Below, piece by piece: positions 16,272 to 23,388 of a stretch of DNA of 44,069 nucleotides (position 1 is its first letter; every line of letters starts with the position of its first letter). The translations under genes were made by a program, and so were the position numbers. The DNA is from an uncultured Armatimonadota bacterium (GTDB taxonomy: Bacteria; Armatimonadota; Fimbriimonadia; Fimbriimonadales; Fimbriimonadaceae), in contig CAILEM010000042.1 of NCBI GenBank assembly GCA_903833215.1, forward strand, positions 1-44,069. Direction: 5' to 3'. The notes below the pieces were generated by a model that made no database searches, was not told where the DNA came from, and worked only from the letters and a program-made list of their open reading frames with translations.

Positions 16272-16308
16272 AATCATGGCTCAACGGGTAACGTTGGGCC
16301 ATGATTTT
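16272..16308 (+). terminator. Terminator hairpin overlapping the fucosidase start codon
   Basis: A 15-bp stem (16272-16286 with 16292-16306, one G.T pair) has a five-base loop and continues into TTTT at 16305-16308. It follows the lipoprotein gene by 45 bp. The right arm contains the ATG (16301) of the next gene. Confidence 0.7.
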
Positions 16309-17605
16309 GTCTGGTCTGCTTGCCCTCGCCATGGGTAGTTCCCATTTGGTGAACGATGATCATCGGATGCAATGGTGGACAGATGCCAGATTTGGCATGT
16401 TCATCCACTGGGACATGTCGAGTCTTGCCGGTACAGAAATCAGCTGGTCACGTAAGGGGTCCAAGCCGCTCGATATCTTCGGCGATCCCGCTGGAGTCGT
16501 CGAAGATCCTGCCTACGATCACCTCTATCAACGCTTCAATCCGTCACAATTTGACGCAGAATCGTGGGCGAAACTTGCACAAGATTCTGGAATGAAGTAC
16601 GTCGTGTTTACGGCCAAGCATCACGGCGGCTTTGCGATGTTTGATACTGCTTTATCGAACTATGGAATCACCCACACCGCATTCAAGCGCGATGTCCTTG
16701 GTGAGTTGATTGGTGCTTGCCGACGTCACCACCTAAAAGTCGGCATTTATTACTCCCAACGGGACTGGCATCACCCAGATTACGGTGTGAAAGATAACGC
16801 CAAATACCACGCGTATCTGACTGGGCAACTTACCGAACTATTAACCCATTACGGAAAGATTGACGTTATGTGGTTCGATAGCTTTGGTCACGGGAATTCG
16901 ATCAATTACTGGAAAGCCGACCAGGTGCTTGATCTCGTCAAACGGTTACAACCGGGAATCATCGTCAATAATCGCACTGGATCCTTTGCCGAATCGGTCG
17001 CCGCACTGGAGGGCGATTTCGATACCCCAGAGCAGCGCCTTGGCTCATTCCAGAATAATCGCGCCTGGGAGAGTTGCATGACCGTTGTAACCGTTCCAGA
17101 TGGTGGCGGATGGAGTTACCGATCCGATGGAAAGGTCAAGCCGTATGAAGAGTGCGTAAAAGCACTCGTATCTTGTGCCACCGGTGATGGGAACCTCTTG
17201 CTGGATGTCGGACCGGATTCCACAGGCATCATCCCCAACGATCAAGCCATGAGGTTGAGAGAGGTCGGGAAATGGATCGCGAAATATGGAAAGTCGATCT
17301 ACAAGACTCGAGGCGGTCCGTATCGCAACGGTAGTAATGGCGGCTCAACCTATCGTGACCGCAGCATCTTCCTGCACGTCTTTTCCTGGCCCAAATCAGG
17401 ACTTCGTCTTGCCGCGCTTAAATCGAAAATACAAAGCGTCAAGGTCCTAACGGGTGGTAGGGCAACCTGGCACCAGACGCCAGATGGCATCGATCTCTCT
17501 TTGTCCGAAGCCTATCGAGACAAACTCGACACAGTCATTGAAATCAAGCTGGATGACTTGGCAGCAAGTGAGATGCCGGACCATGTCCCTTTGCCAACAT
17601 TCTAG
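16301..17605 (+). CDS. Alpha-L-fucosidase, glycoside hydrolase family 29
   Basis: The 434-residue protein has a short hydrophobic leader (MILSGLLALAMGSSHL). The GH29 barrel shows RFGMFIHWDMSS, KYVVFTAKHHGGFAMFD (the KHHDGF-like motif of the family), GIYYSQRDWHHPDY and the nucleophile D193 in DVMWFDSFG. The acid/base is not fixed in this family and I cannot place it with certainty. It removes terminal alpha-L-fucose, probably outside the cytoplasm. A short C-terminal beta region is present (SIFLHVFSWPKSGLRL). The start codon lies in a terminator stem and may be read from a leaderless transcript (TAACGT at 16289-16294, six bases before ATG). Confidence 0.9.
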   Translation: MILSGLLALAMGSSHLVNDDHRMQWWTDARFGMFIHWDMSSLAGTEISWSRKGSKPLDIFGDPAGVVEDPAYDHLYQRFNPSQFDAESWAKLAQDSGMKYVVFTAKHHGGFAMFDTALSNYGITHTAFKRDVLGELIGACRRHHLKVGIYYSQRDWHHPDYGVKDNAKYHAYLTGQLTELLTHYGKIDVMWFDSFGHGNSINYWKADQVLDLVKRLQPGIIVNNRTGSFAESVAALEGDFDTPEQRLGSFQNNRAWESCMTVVTVPDGGGWSYRSDGKVKPYEECVKALVSCATGDGNLLLDVGPDSTGIIPNDQAMRLREVGKWIAKYGKSIYKTRGGPYRNGSNGGSTYRDRSIFLHVFSWPKSGLRLAALKSKIQSVKVLTGGRATWHQTPDGIDLSLSEAYRDKLDTVIEIKLDDLAASEMPDHVPLPTF

Positions 17606-17632
17606 GACACTCGTTTGGATTGCTCCAGCCAG

Positions 17633-17809
17633 CTAGTCTTTCTTTGACATTTTCGCGTGTCGAAGTGCCTGCTTAAGAGAGTCGTCGATCGGAGCGGCCT
17701 TTGCTGCCTGGCTCTGAGCACCTTTGTCGGCGTTTTCGACGGGTTTTTCCCTACCACCACAGCCGCACAGAATGGCGGCAATTCCGATGCTGAGAACAAG
17801 TGTTTTCAT
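17633..17809 (-). CDS. Small lipoprotein (58 residues), coupled to GDPD gene
   Basis: A short frame easily missed: ATG at 17809, stop TAG at 17635-17633. The leader MKTLVLSIGIAAILCGCGG has a lipobox (ILCGC), followed by a hydrophilic tail (EKPVENADKGAQSQAAKAAP, then IDDSLKQALRHAKMSKKD). The ATG overlaps the GDPD stop codon (ATGA at 17806-17809), a typical coupling arrangement. It is probably a membrane-anchored small protein. No family recognised. Confidence 0.7.
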   Translation of the reverse strand: MKTLVLSIGIAAILCGCGGREKPVENADKGAQSQAAKAAPIDDSLKQALRHAKMSKKD

Positions 17810-18609
17810 CGAATTCCTCGTTGTTTCAAAAACTCAATCAAGGCTTTGGGATGGTCTGTCTGAAGTCCGTCAACACCCATGTCGATCAGGGGTTGCCATT
17901 TTGCCGCAGATTCGTCTGATCCTTGGATGTCTGGCACCACGCAGACGCCCAAGGAGTGCCATTTTGTAACGAACTCTGAGGTGTACTCGCTATAAGAACC
18001 ATCCGTAATATCGAACTTATGGGCGGTCCAATCTCGTTCAATTTGGTCATTGCCCTTCATGGATGCTAGATCCGTGATGATAGGAATTCCAGGAGCATCA
18101 CGCCGCCACTCCTCAACTTGGAACGGCGAATAAACGTAGGCGATGACTTTCTTGGTCATCCTGTGCTTCTTTAGGATAGGCAGGACATCCTTGGCGTGCA
18201 CGGCTTTGATGTCCATGTAGATGTTCAGTCGCCCTTTCAGATCATCGAGAAGTTCATCAAATGTAGGTACGACCTCTTTTGGTCGTTGCGCATTCTTGAA
18301 GTGCAAAGCGCGAATTTCAGCTAAAGTTAGGTCACTCACTTTCCCGTGACCATCGGTCGTGCGATCTACGGTTGCATCGTGCATCAGCACCATCTTGCCG
18401 TCCTTTGTCATTCGAAGATCGATCTCACCGAAATCAGCGTCGTCCGCGACCGCACGTTCGTAGGCATCAAGGCTGTTTTCAGGAGCGACCAGGTGATCCC
18501 CCCGATGTGCGCAGACAATAAAGTGATGCCCCGATCGGAGATAAGGCTTAGCCAAGTCATTCGGTGACCACGGCATTGTTAAGCAGATAAGTGCGAGGAC
18601 GTTTATCAA
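17806..18609 (-). CDS. Glycerophosphodiester phosphodiesterase
   Basis: The 267-residue protein has the GDPD catalytic signature: HRGD (H35, R36), APENS (E44), GEIDLR (E62, D64) and MLMHD (H77), with ITD and DGLQTDHP near the end. It hydrolyses glycerophosphodiesters to glycerol-3-phosphate and an alcohol. The leader (INVLALICLTMPW) is short and hydrophobic, so export is possible; the frame opens with TTG at 18609, and an ATG at 18576 is the alternative start. It is coupled to a small lipoprotein gene by a 4-bp overlap. Such enzymes belong to phosphate-starvation regulons in many bacteria, which fits the neighbouring phosphatase genes. Confidence 0.9.
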   Translation of the reverse strand: MINVLALICLTMPWSPNDLAKPYLRSGHHFIVCAHRGDHLVAPENSLDAYERAVADDADFGEIDLRMTKDGKMVLMHDATVDRTTDGHGKVSDLTLAEIRALHFKNAQRPKEVVPTFDELLDDLKGRLNIYMDIKAVHAKDVLPILKKHRMTKKVIAYVYSPFQVEEWRRDAPGIPIITDLASMKGNDQIERDWTAHKFDITDGSYSEYTSEFVTKWHSLGVCVVPDIQGSDESAAKWQPLIDMGVDGLQTDHPKALIEFLKQRGIR

Positions 18610-18636
18610 TGGACTGTCTCTAGAAATCTAAGGATT

Positions 18637-18663
18637 TGCTCGGGATGTCTGACATCCCGAGCA
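18637..18663. terminator. Perfect 12-bp hairpin between pseudopilin-like and GDPD genes
   Basis: TGCTCGGGATGT and its exact complement ACATCCCGAGCA are separated by three bases. It lies just after the stop of the minus-strand gene at 18675. There is no long T-tract on the minus side (AATCCTT), so termination may be partial and allow read-through into GDPD. Confidence 0.6.
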
Positions 18664-18674
18664 TGGCTATCTGT

Positions 18675-19562
18675 TTAGTTGGCAGGAACGAATGTGCTGA
18701 GGTCATAGACAAGGTCGACGCCCTGCTTGCATGTCATCGTTGTCCCTAAGTTGTTGCTCAGTTTCTGGTCTACTGCGTCGGGATTTGCACAGTACCAGTA
18801 GCCTTGCTTTCTGTCTTGTGGTAACCCGATCGTGTTGCCCAGACCGAATGAAGAGCCGCCGTTCTGGCTGACCTGGGGATTGATGGCAGCATTGAAGTTG
18901 ACCAGCTTGGCATGACCGTCAACGAAGCCGAAGTTGAACCGACCACCGTGTCGCAGATCGCTCTTCTTTCGGATGTCGTAATACTGGGTCAGATAGTCGA
19001 CATCGACTGTGATTCGCGAACTGTCGCCCGAGTCGCCAAAAGCGTACATCTCCGCAGTGCTCGAAATGGTTGAAGCGGAAATACCTGGATCTACCTTCCA
19101 CTGGCTGGTGTTAACACGTCCGCCAGTCAGGCCGGATCCCATGAACGAGGCGAATGCCCAGTTGTAACCGTAGCCAGGGCATTTACCGGTAGTGTTGAAG
19201 GCACCTCCGCCATTGTCATCGCTACAACTATCACCGTTGTAGAACTGCCACTCAGTGCGATCCGGGCAGAAGAACATCTGGAAAGACTTCACGTAAGGTG
19301 AGAGCTGAACGTACCAGTCGATCTCATAGGACTTATTACCACCGCGTGCACCCATGATGGTTGGGGTTACATCGTCGGCATCGCCCATGTACATCTGCAT
19401 CGCCAAACCGACTTGCTTTGCATTAGAGAGACAGGTAGTCCGCTTGGCAGCCTCCTTAGCTTGTGCAAATACTGGAAAGAGGATGGCGGCGAGAATGGCA
19501 ATGATCGCAATAACGACTAACAGTTCAATAAGGGTAAATGCTTGGGCTCTATTTTGGCGCAT
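18675..19562 (-). CDS. Prepilin-type leader protein with H-x9-DG motif (DUF1559-like)
   Basis: The 295-residue protein has a class III signal: a polar leader, then [19 protein letters not shown] with the invariant Glu at +5, followed by [20 protein letters not shown]. The C-terminal part has the H-x9-DG motif ([16 protein letters not shown]). Such proteins are processed by prepilin peptidase and assemble as, or resemble, type II secretion or pilus pseudopilins; they are greatly expanded in Planctomycetes and Armatimonadota. The start at 19562 is chosen because GGAG lies six bases upstream; an ATG four codons earlier is possible. Upstream is an 11-bp-period repeat and a -10 box. Confidence 0.9.
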   Translation of the reverse strand: MRQNRAQAFTLIELLVVIAIIAILAAILFPVFAQAKEAAKRTTCLSNAKQVGLAMQMYMGDADDVTPTIMGARGGNKSYEIDWYVQLSPYVKSFQMFFCPDRTEWQFYNGDSCSDDNGGGAFNTTGKCPGYGYNWAFASFMGSGLTGGRVNTSQWKVDPGISASTISSTAEMYAFGDSGDSSRITVDVDYLTQYYDIRKKSDLRHGGRFNFGFVDGHAKLVNFNAAINPQVSQNGGSSFGLGNTIGLPQDRKQGYWYCANPDAVDQKLSNNLGTTMTCKQGVDLVYDLSTFVPAN

Positions 19563-19619
19563 GTTGTTCTCCATGAATACGAAATATGAGAGTTTATTTG
19601 TTAGTTTAAGTGCGCATTA

Positions 19620-19658
19620 AGTATAACAATAAACACATAAACCTTAACAGAACCTTAA
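19620..19658 (-). promoter_or_regulatory. PHO-box-like direct repeat and -10 box
   Basis: On the minus strand, TTAAGGTT occurs twice (19658-19651 and 19647-19640) with a 3-bp gap, an 11-bp period. Fourteen bases downstream is TATACT (19625-19620), and no -35 is visible. PhoB-class activators bind 11-bp-spaced direct repeats in place of a -35, and the cyanobacterial SphR box is a tandem CTTAACCT-like 8-mer with 3-bp gaps. The regulator assignment is inference. Confidence 0.5.
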
Positions 19659-19677
19659 GGCCATGTCCTCGTCATTC

Positions 19678-20931
19678 CTAGGGGTCAAGAGGATCGATTG
19701 GATCAATCGTGAGTGAATTCAAGGCAGGCTTATACTCGAGATCAAAGTTCGAGACCTTGTTGTAGTCGGTCGCGGGTAGGTAGCCAAACACACTCATGCA
19801 ACGCTTGGCAAAGGAGGGTGCGGCAATATCAGCCAACTGGTAGGAATTGGTGACGATCAAGGCTTTCTTCTGAAAAGGCATCCCATACCGATAGATTAAG
19901 CGGGCAGCATTTCGTAAGTTCGTCGTTGTGTGCCGTGCATGTGGGTCTACGATGATGGCTTCCGAGGGCACGCCGAATTCATCGATCAGGCATCTTCGCA
20001 TCTCAATGGCTTCGCTATATGGAGTCATGTTCGGGTGAACATAACCGCCACTCACGATAATGAAGGGTGCTTTGCCCGCACGATATCTTCTCACCGCGAG
20101 CTCGAGTTCTAGGTGTCCAATAGGTGACATCCGAACATTAGCTTCCTCGGGTCCAAAACCAGGGACCAATATGCAGGAATACGGGTATTTGGCAAAGTCG
20201 ACCCGGTGGGCTCTCTTATAGGCTGGAGCATTCAAACCCGATTCCATGGGCTCGTGTCGTGCCGCCTCATCTCGAAGTTGAACTTGGAGCAGCTCTGTTG
20301 CCGCCTTCAAGCTCGGAACGAAGAAGGCAACATCGTCAGGTGTTGATTCTGCGACGACTCCAGCCAAGGTCTTGAGCATCCCACCATACAGGGTGTTCTT
20401 AACCGTATAAAGTGGTGAATCAATGGCGGCGGATCGAGCAGCTACTTTTTGAATGCCGTAAACGTCGATGACACGGTTGACTCCTTCACATGCGCTTCGC
20501 CAAGCAGATATTAAGAACTTTTCATCGGATAGCTCGGTGAATTGTTGGGAGGCACCGGAAGCCCTTAAACGGCTCACAAAGCTTTTTACTGAGTCATGGG
20601 TGGTTTGAGCCCGAAGCAATCCACTCAGACGACTTTCAACAATCGCAACTTCTGTTGGGGTGAATTTGAGGTCACCAAGCGCTTCCACATGACTGAAATC
20701 AAGCTTTCCAAACAATCCGGCCAGGCAAGCTCGTTTCGTGTTCGCGATGGCTTTGAGGGCGAGATCTTGCTCTATGATGTTCCGCAATTTTGCGTCACGT
20801 TCTATCAGAGACAGGAAATAGAAATTCTTGTCCTGAAGTGGCTTCGATAGCTCAAGGGGGATTGGAGTCGGGGAAATCTGGGCAGCGCTGCGAGCGGTTA
20901 GTAGTGTCGTAAATGCGAGAATTGGAAGCAT
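19678..20931 (-). CDS. Exported DUF218 (YdcF/SanA-like) protein
   Basis: From ATG 20931 this is a 417-residue protein with signal peptide MLPILAFTTLLTARSAAQ. The C-terminal 170 residues match DUF218: SCILVPGFGP, then FIIVSGGYVHP, EAIIVDPHARHTTTNLRNA and KALIVTNSYQLAD. DUF218 proteins (YdcF, SanA) act in envelope maintenance and have a nucleotide- or SAM-binding Rossmann-like fold. The N-terminal 200 residues are helical with no recognised domain. An in-frame start at 20961 would place the terminator of the upstream gene inside this gene, so 20931 is preferred. Expression may rely on read-through. Confidence 0.75.
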   Translation of the reverse strand: MLPILAFTTLLTARSAAQISPTPIPLELSKPLQDKNFYFLSLIERDAKLRNIIEQDLALKAIANTKRACLAGLFGKLDFSHVEALGDLKFTPTEVAIVESRLSGLLRAQTTHDSVKSFVSRLRASGASQQFTELSDEKFLISAWRSACEGVNRVIDVYGIQKVAARSAAIDSPLYTVKNTLYGGMLKTLAGVVAESTPDDVAFFVPSLKAATELLQVQLRDEAARHEPMESGLNAPAYKRAHRVDFAKYPYSCILVPGFGPEEANVRMSPIGHLELELAVRRYRAGKAPFIIVSGGYVHPNMTPYSEAIEMRRCLIDEFGVPSEAIIVDPHARHTTTNLRNAARLIYRYGMPFQKKALIVTNSYQLADIAAPSFAKRCMSVFGYLPATDYNKVSNFDLEYKPALNSLTIDPIDPLDP

Positions 20932-20940
20932 AGTGAGTTC

Positions 20941-20975
20941 AAAAGGGCGTAGGACCAACATTTGCTCCTACGCCC
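20941..20975 (-). terminator. Rho-independent terminator of pseudopilin-like gene
   Basis: On the minus strand GGGCGTAGGA and TCCTACGCCC (20975-20966 and 20954-20945) form a perfect 10-bp stem followed by TTTT (20944-20941). It lies 22 bp after the stop of the gene at 20998-21858. Confidence 0.8.
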
Positions 20976-20997
20976 AAGGTGTTCGGTCGAGATCTGG

Positions 20998-21858
20998 CTA
21001 AGGAGAAACGACTGTGGTCGATTTTTGAAGCTTGAACATGTCGAAGTCGTTCTTTCGAATCTGGCCCCAAGTCAGGCGCTTTGCATGTCCGTCAGCCATC
21101 GCGTAATTGCTTGCATTATTGTGCCCAGGCGAAGGTGTGTTTGTTTCGAGGTGGTAGTACGAACTGCAAACGCCGGGGAGAAGCTGGGATGGATCGGTTG
21201 ACCCAACGGTGCGTCCTGCCAATTTCCAAGTGTCGCAGAGTACAAAAGCGGCTGAGGAGCCTGAACCCACATAAGACGAGTCGGATCCCTTCATACTTGG
21301 ACCCCAGACTTCAACCAAGGCGATGGTGTCTGCAGTCGCTTGAACTTCGCTTGCGTTATGTCCGATAGGCGAGGATGTGAGGGGGAATGGATAAGTGCTC
21401 AATCCGGTATTTGGATCGATGCCGTAAGGTGCTGGACCCGACTTGGTCACGATATTTCCGACGAATTGATACGATCGCCAGAGCGCCTGACTTTGATAGG
21501 CAACGTCCCAGAACGAGACAGAAGTTGCTGGGCTCCGGTTTGATCCCGCATCGGATGGGCAGTTGAAGATCTTCGTGTTTTTGACGTACGGCATGATGAG
21601 CAGATCGTACGGAATGCGTGGATCGGCTGCGGAAGTGTTCGTTGACGCAGGTTCAAACTGGTCGTTTCCGGGGTAATAGTCGTCGCTATCAGCGAGGTAC
21701 ATGATCATTCCGATGCCGATCTGGCGGATATTACTTACACAGCTCGATTGCTTCGCGGCAGCCTTTGCCTGAGCAAATACTGGGAAGAGAATGGCAGCGA
21801 GTATGGCGATGATGGCGATGACAACGAGAAGTTCTATAAGGGTAAATGCTTTTCTCAT
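20998..21858 (-). CDS. Prepilin-type leader protein with H-x9-DG motif (DUF1559-like)
   Basis: The 286-residue protein starts [20 protein letters not shown], a class III signal, followed by [20 protein letters not shown] almost as in the paralogue at 18675-19562. The H-x9-DG motif is [16 protein letters not shown] near the C-terminus. The middle differs strongly from the paralogue, as usual for these proteins, where it probably sets the partner or cargo. A good ribosome binding site, AAGGAG seven bases before the ATG, fixes the start. A strong terminator follows. The neighbouring exported phosphoesterase genes make a secretion-related role attractive but unproven. Confidence 0.9.
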   Translation of the reverse strand: MRKAFTLIELLVVIAIIAILAAILFPVFAQAKAAAKQSSCVSNIRQIGIGMIMYLADSDDYYPGNDQFEPASTNTSAADPRIPYDLLIMPYVKNTKIFNCPSDAGSNRSPATSVSFWDVAYQSQALWRSYQFVGNIVTKSGPAPYGIDPNTGLSTYPFPLTSSPIGHNASEVQATADTIALVEVWGPSMKGSDSSYVGSGSSAAFVLCDTWKLAGRTVGSTDPSQLLPGVCSSYYHLETNTPSPGHNNASNYAMADGHAKRLTWGQIRKNDFDMFKLQKSTTVVSP

Positions 21859-21921
21859 CCGATTGCTCCTTGAGCGACGAAGCTAGTTATGCTCCCGGAC
21901 ACAGAGATTGAAGCGCGGGAG

Positions 21922-21997
21922 ATTAACCGGAAGTTAAGTAAGTTAAGTTCAGATAAACAATTGAAATCGTTAACAACAATCCGCGACAATTGTTAAC
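21922..21997. promoter_or_regulatory. TTAA-rich repeats and palindrome in a divergent intergenic region
   Basis: Between the divergent genes starting at 21858 and 22071, TTAA cores occur at 21923, 21934 and 21943 (11- and 9-bp steps). A palindrome follows: GTTAACAA (21969-21976) and TTGTTAAC (21990-21997). They look like regulator sites, but spacing to the promoters is not diagnostic. The rest of 21859-22070 holds no gene. Confidence 0.35.
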
Positions 21998-22057
21998 TCT
22001 TTTAGAAGAGAACAAGTTAAGACATTGGCCTTTACCGATTGATAACAAACCATCAGC

Positions 22058-22073
22058 TAGACTGGCAGCGATG
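22058..22073 (+). promoter_or_regulatory. Leaderless-type -10 box for PqaA-like gene
   Basis: TAGACT at 22058-22063, exactly seven bases, then ATG at 22071. It sets the start of the signal-peptide-bearing protein and argues against the in-frame TTG at 21990. Confidence 0.55.
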
Positions 22074-23366
22074 CTTGCTTTTGCCTGGCTCCTAGGTCTT
22101 TCCTTAACCGCAAACCGAGGTTCGATTGAGTCTCAGAATGAGTTCCGTTCTTACTTGACCAAACCGGATACAACTTACAGTTACTCGATTACAAGGTCCT
22201 CGATGGAGGACACGATTGATCTCACAAGTCAAACATGGCAAGGCAAGCCTTGGACTCACAAGCTAATTGTTAGGGAGTCCAAATCACCGATCAAAAAGGG
22301 TTTGTGCGTGCTGCTTATCACGGGAAATGGCCCGCGTCCAGGTGACAGACTACTGATGGACGCGGTAGCTGGCGCCGTTAACCTGCCAACTTCTTTTCTA
22401 TTCTCGATTCCCAATCAGCCGCTATATGGTTTTTCAGAAGATAACTTGATTGCCTATACATTTGACAAATATCTTGAAACGAAAGATCCCAGTTGGCCCT
22501 TGCTCTTTCCGATGACGAAGAGCGTTCTTCGTGCAATGGATGCCATCCAGGACGCCACCAAGAATTCAGATAATCCGATCAAGCAGTTCATCATCACTGG
22601 AGCAAGCAAGCGAGGCTGGACGACTTGGTTAACCGGGGCAGCCGGGGATTCACGAGTTAAGGCGATTGCGCCGATGGTCATCGACAACTTGAATTTGGGC
22701 AAACAGATGAAGCACCAACTCGAACTGTGGGGCAAGTACTCAGAGCAAATCATTGCCTACACGAATCGTGGCCTTCAGGCAAAGTTCGTGAGTCCCGAGG
22801 GGAGACACCTTGGTGACATCGTCGACCCCTACACCTATCGTTCGTCAATCAGAGTTCCAACTCTGATCATTACAGGTGCCAACGATCCCTACTGGGCTGC
22901 TGATGCCTGTCGTCAGTATTACGACGACTTGAAGCAGCCAAAGTGGTTAGTCACCGTTCCCAATGTTGGGCACAACCTGGGCGGTGGTGCAGAAGCAATT
23001 GAAACGCTCGGCGCGTTTTGTCATTCGGTTGCGGGCGCTTATCCTATGCCGAAAGAGTCCTGGGACGTTCGCCTAGTCAACAAAGACACGGTTCGAATCT
23101 CGCTGAACTTTGGGCGAGGGAAGTTGCTGAAACTGACGGCATGGTCGGCAGTTCGAGAAGACTTCGACTTTAAGCAGGCCCGCTATGAAAATGTTGCTGC
23201 TGCGGAGCCGACCAATCCAAATTCCGGTCGTGTCGAGGTCTATGTAAAGCTCCCTACATCGGGAAACCTGTCGGTCTTCGGCGAGGCAACGTACATGGGA
23301 ACCAAGAGCTTCCGCCTCTGCTGCCCTACGACGATTTTTCGACACCAGACGCCCGCTTCACAGTAA
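22071..23366 (+). CDS. PhoPQ-activated pathogenicity-related (PqaA-like) exported hydrolase
   Basis: From ATG 22071 this is a 431-residue protein with signal peptide MLAFAWLLGLSLTA. It matches the PhoPQ_related family: ITGASKRGWTTWLTGAAGD holds the nucleophile-elbow-like Ser, and it is followed by VKAIAPMVIDNLNLGKQ, TLIITGANDPYW (acid position) and VTVPNVGHNLGG (catalytic His). The fold is an alpha/beta hydrolase; the family is linked to resistance to antimicrobial peptides in Salmonella, but the reaction is not established. It starts a two-gene plus-strand unit with the phosphoesterase 22 bp downstream. Confidence 0.85.
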   Translation: MLAFAWLLGLSLTANRGSIESQNEFRSYLTKPDTTYSYSITRSSMEDTIDLTSQTWQGKPWTHKLIVRESKSPIKKGLCVLLITGNGPRPGDRLLMDAVAGAVNLPTSFLFSIPNQPLYGFSEDNLIAYTFDKYLETKDPSWPLLFPMTKSVLRAMDAIQDATKNSDNPIKQFIITGASKRGWTTWLTGAAGDSRVKAIAPMVIDNLNLGKQMKHQLELWGKYSEQIIAYTNRGLQAKFVSPEGRHLGDIVDPYTYRSSIRVPTLIITGANDPYWAADACRQYYDDLKQPKWLVTVPNVGHNLGGGAEAIETLGAFCHSVAGAYPMPKESWDVRLVNKDTVRISLNFGRGKLLKLTAWSAVREDFDFKQARYENVAAAEPTNPNSGRVEVYVKLPTSGNLSVFGEATYMGTKSFRLCCPTTIFRHQTPASQ

Positions 23367-23388
23367 CCTTTTGGTCTAGGCAAAATTC

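Noticed and set aside
20931-20961. Longer start of the DUF218 protein (MLVLRPFELT...)
   Set aside because: It would put the strong terminator hairpin of the upstream gene inside the coding region, and it delays the signal peptide.
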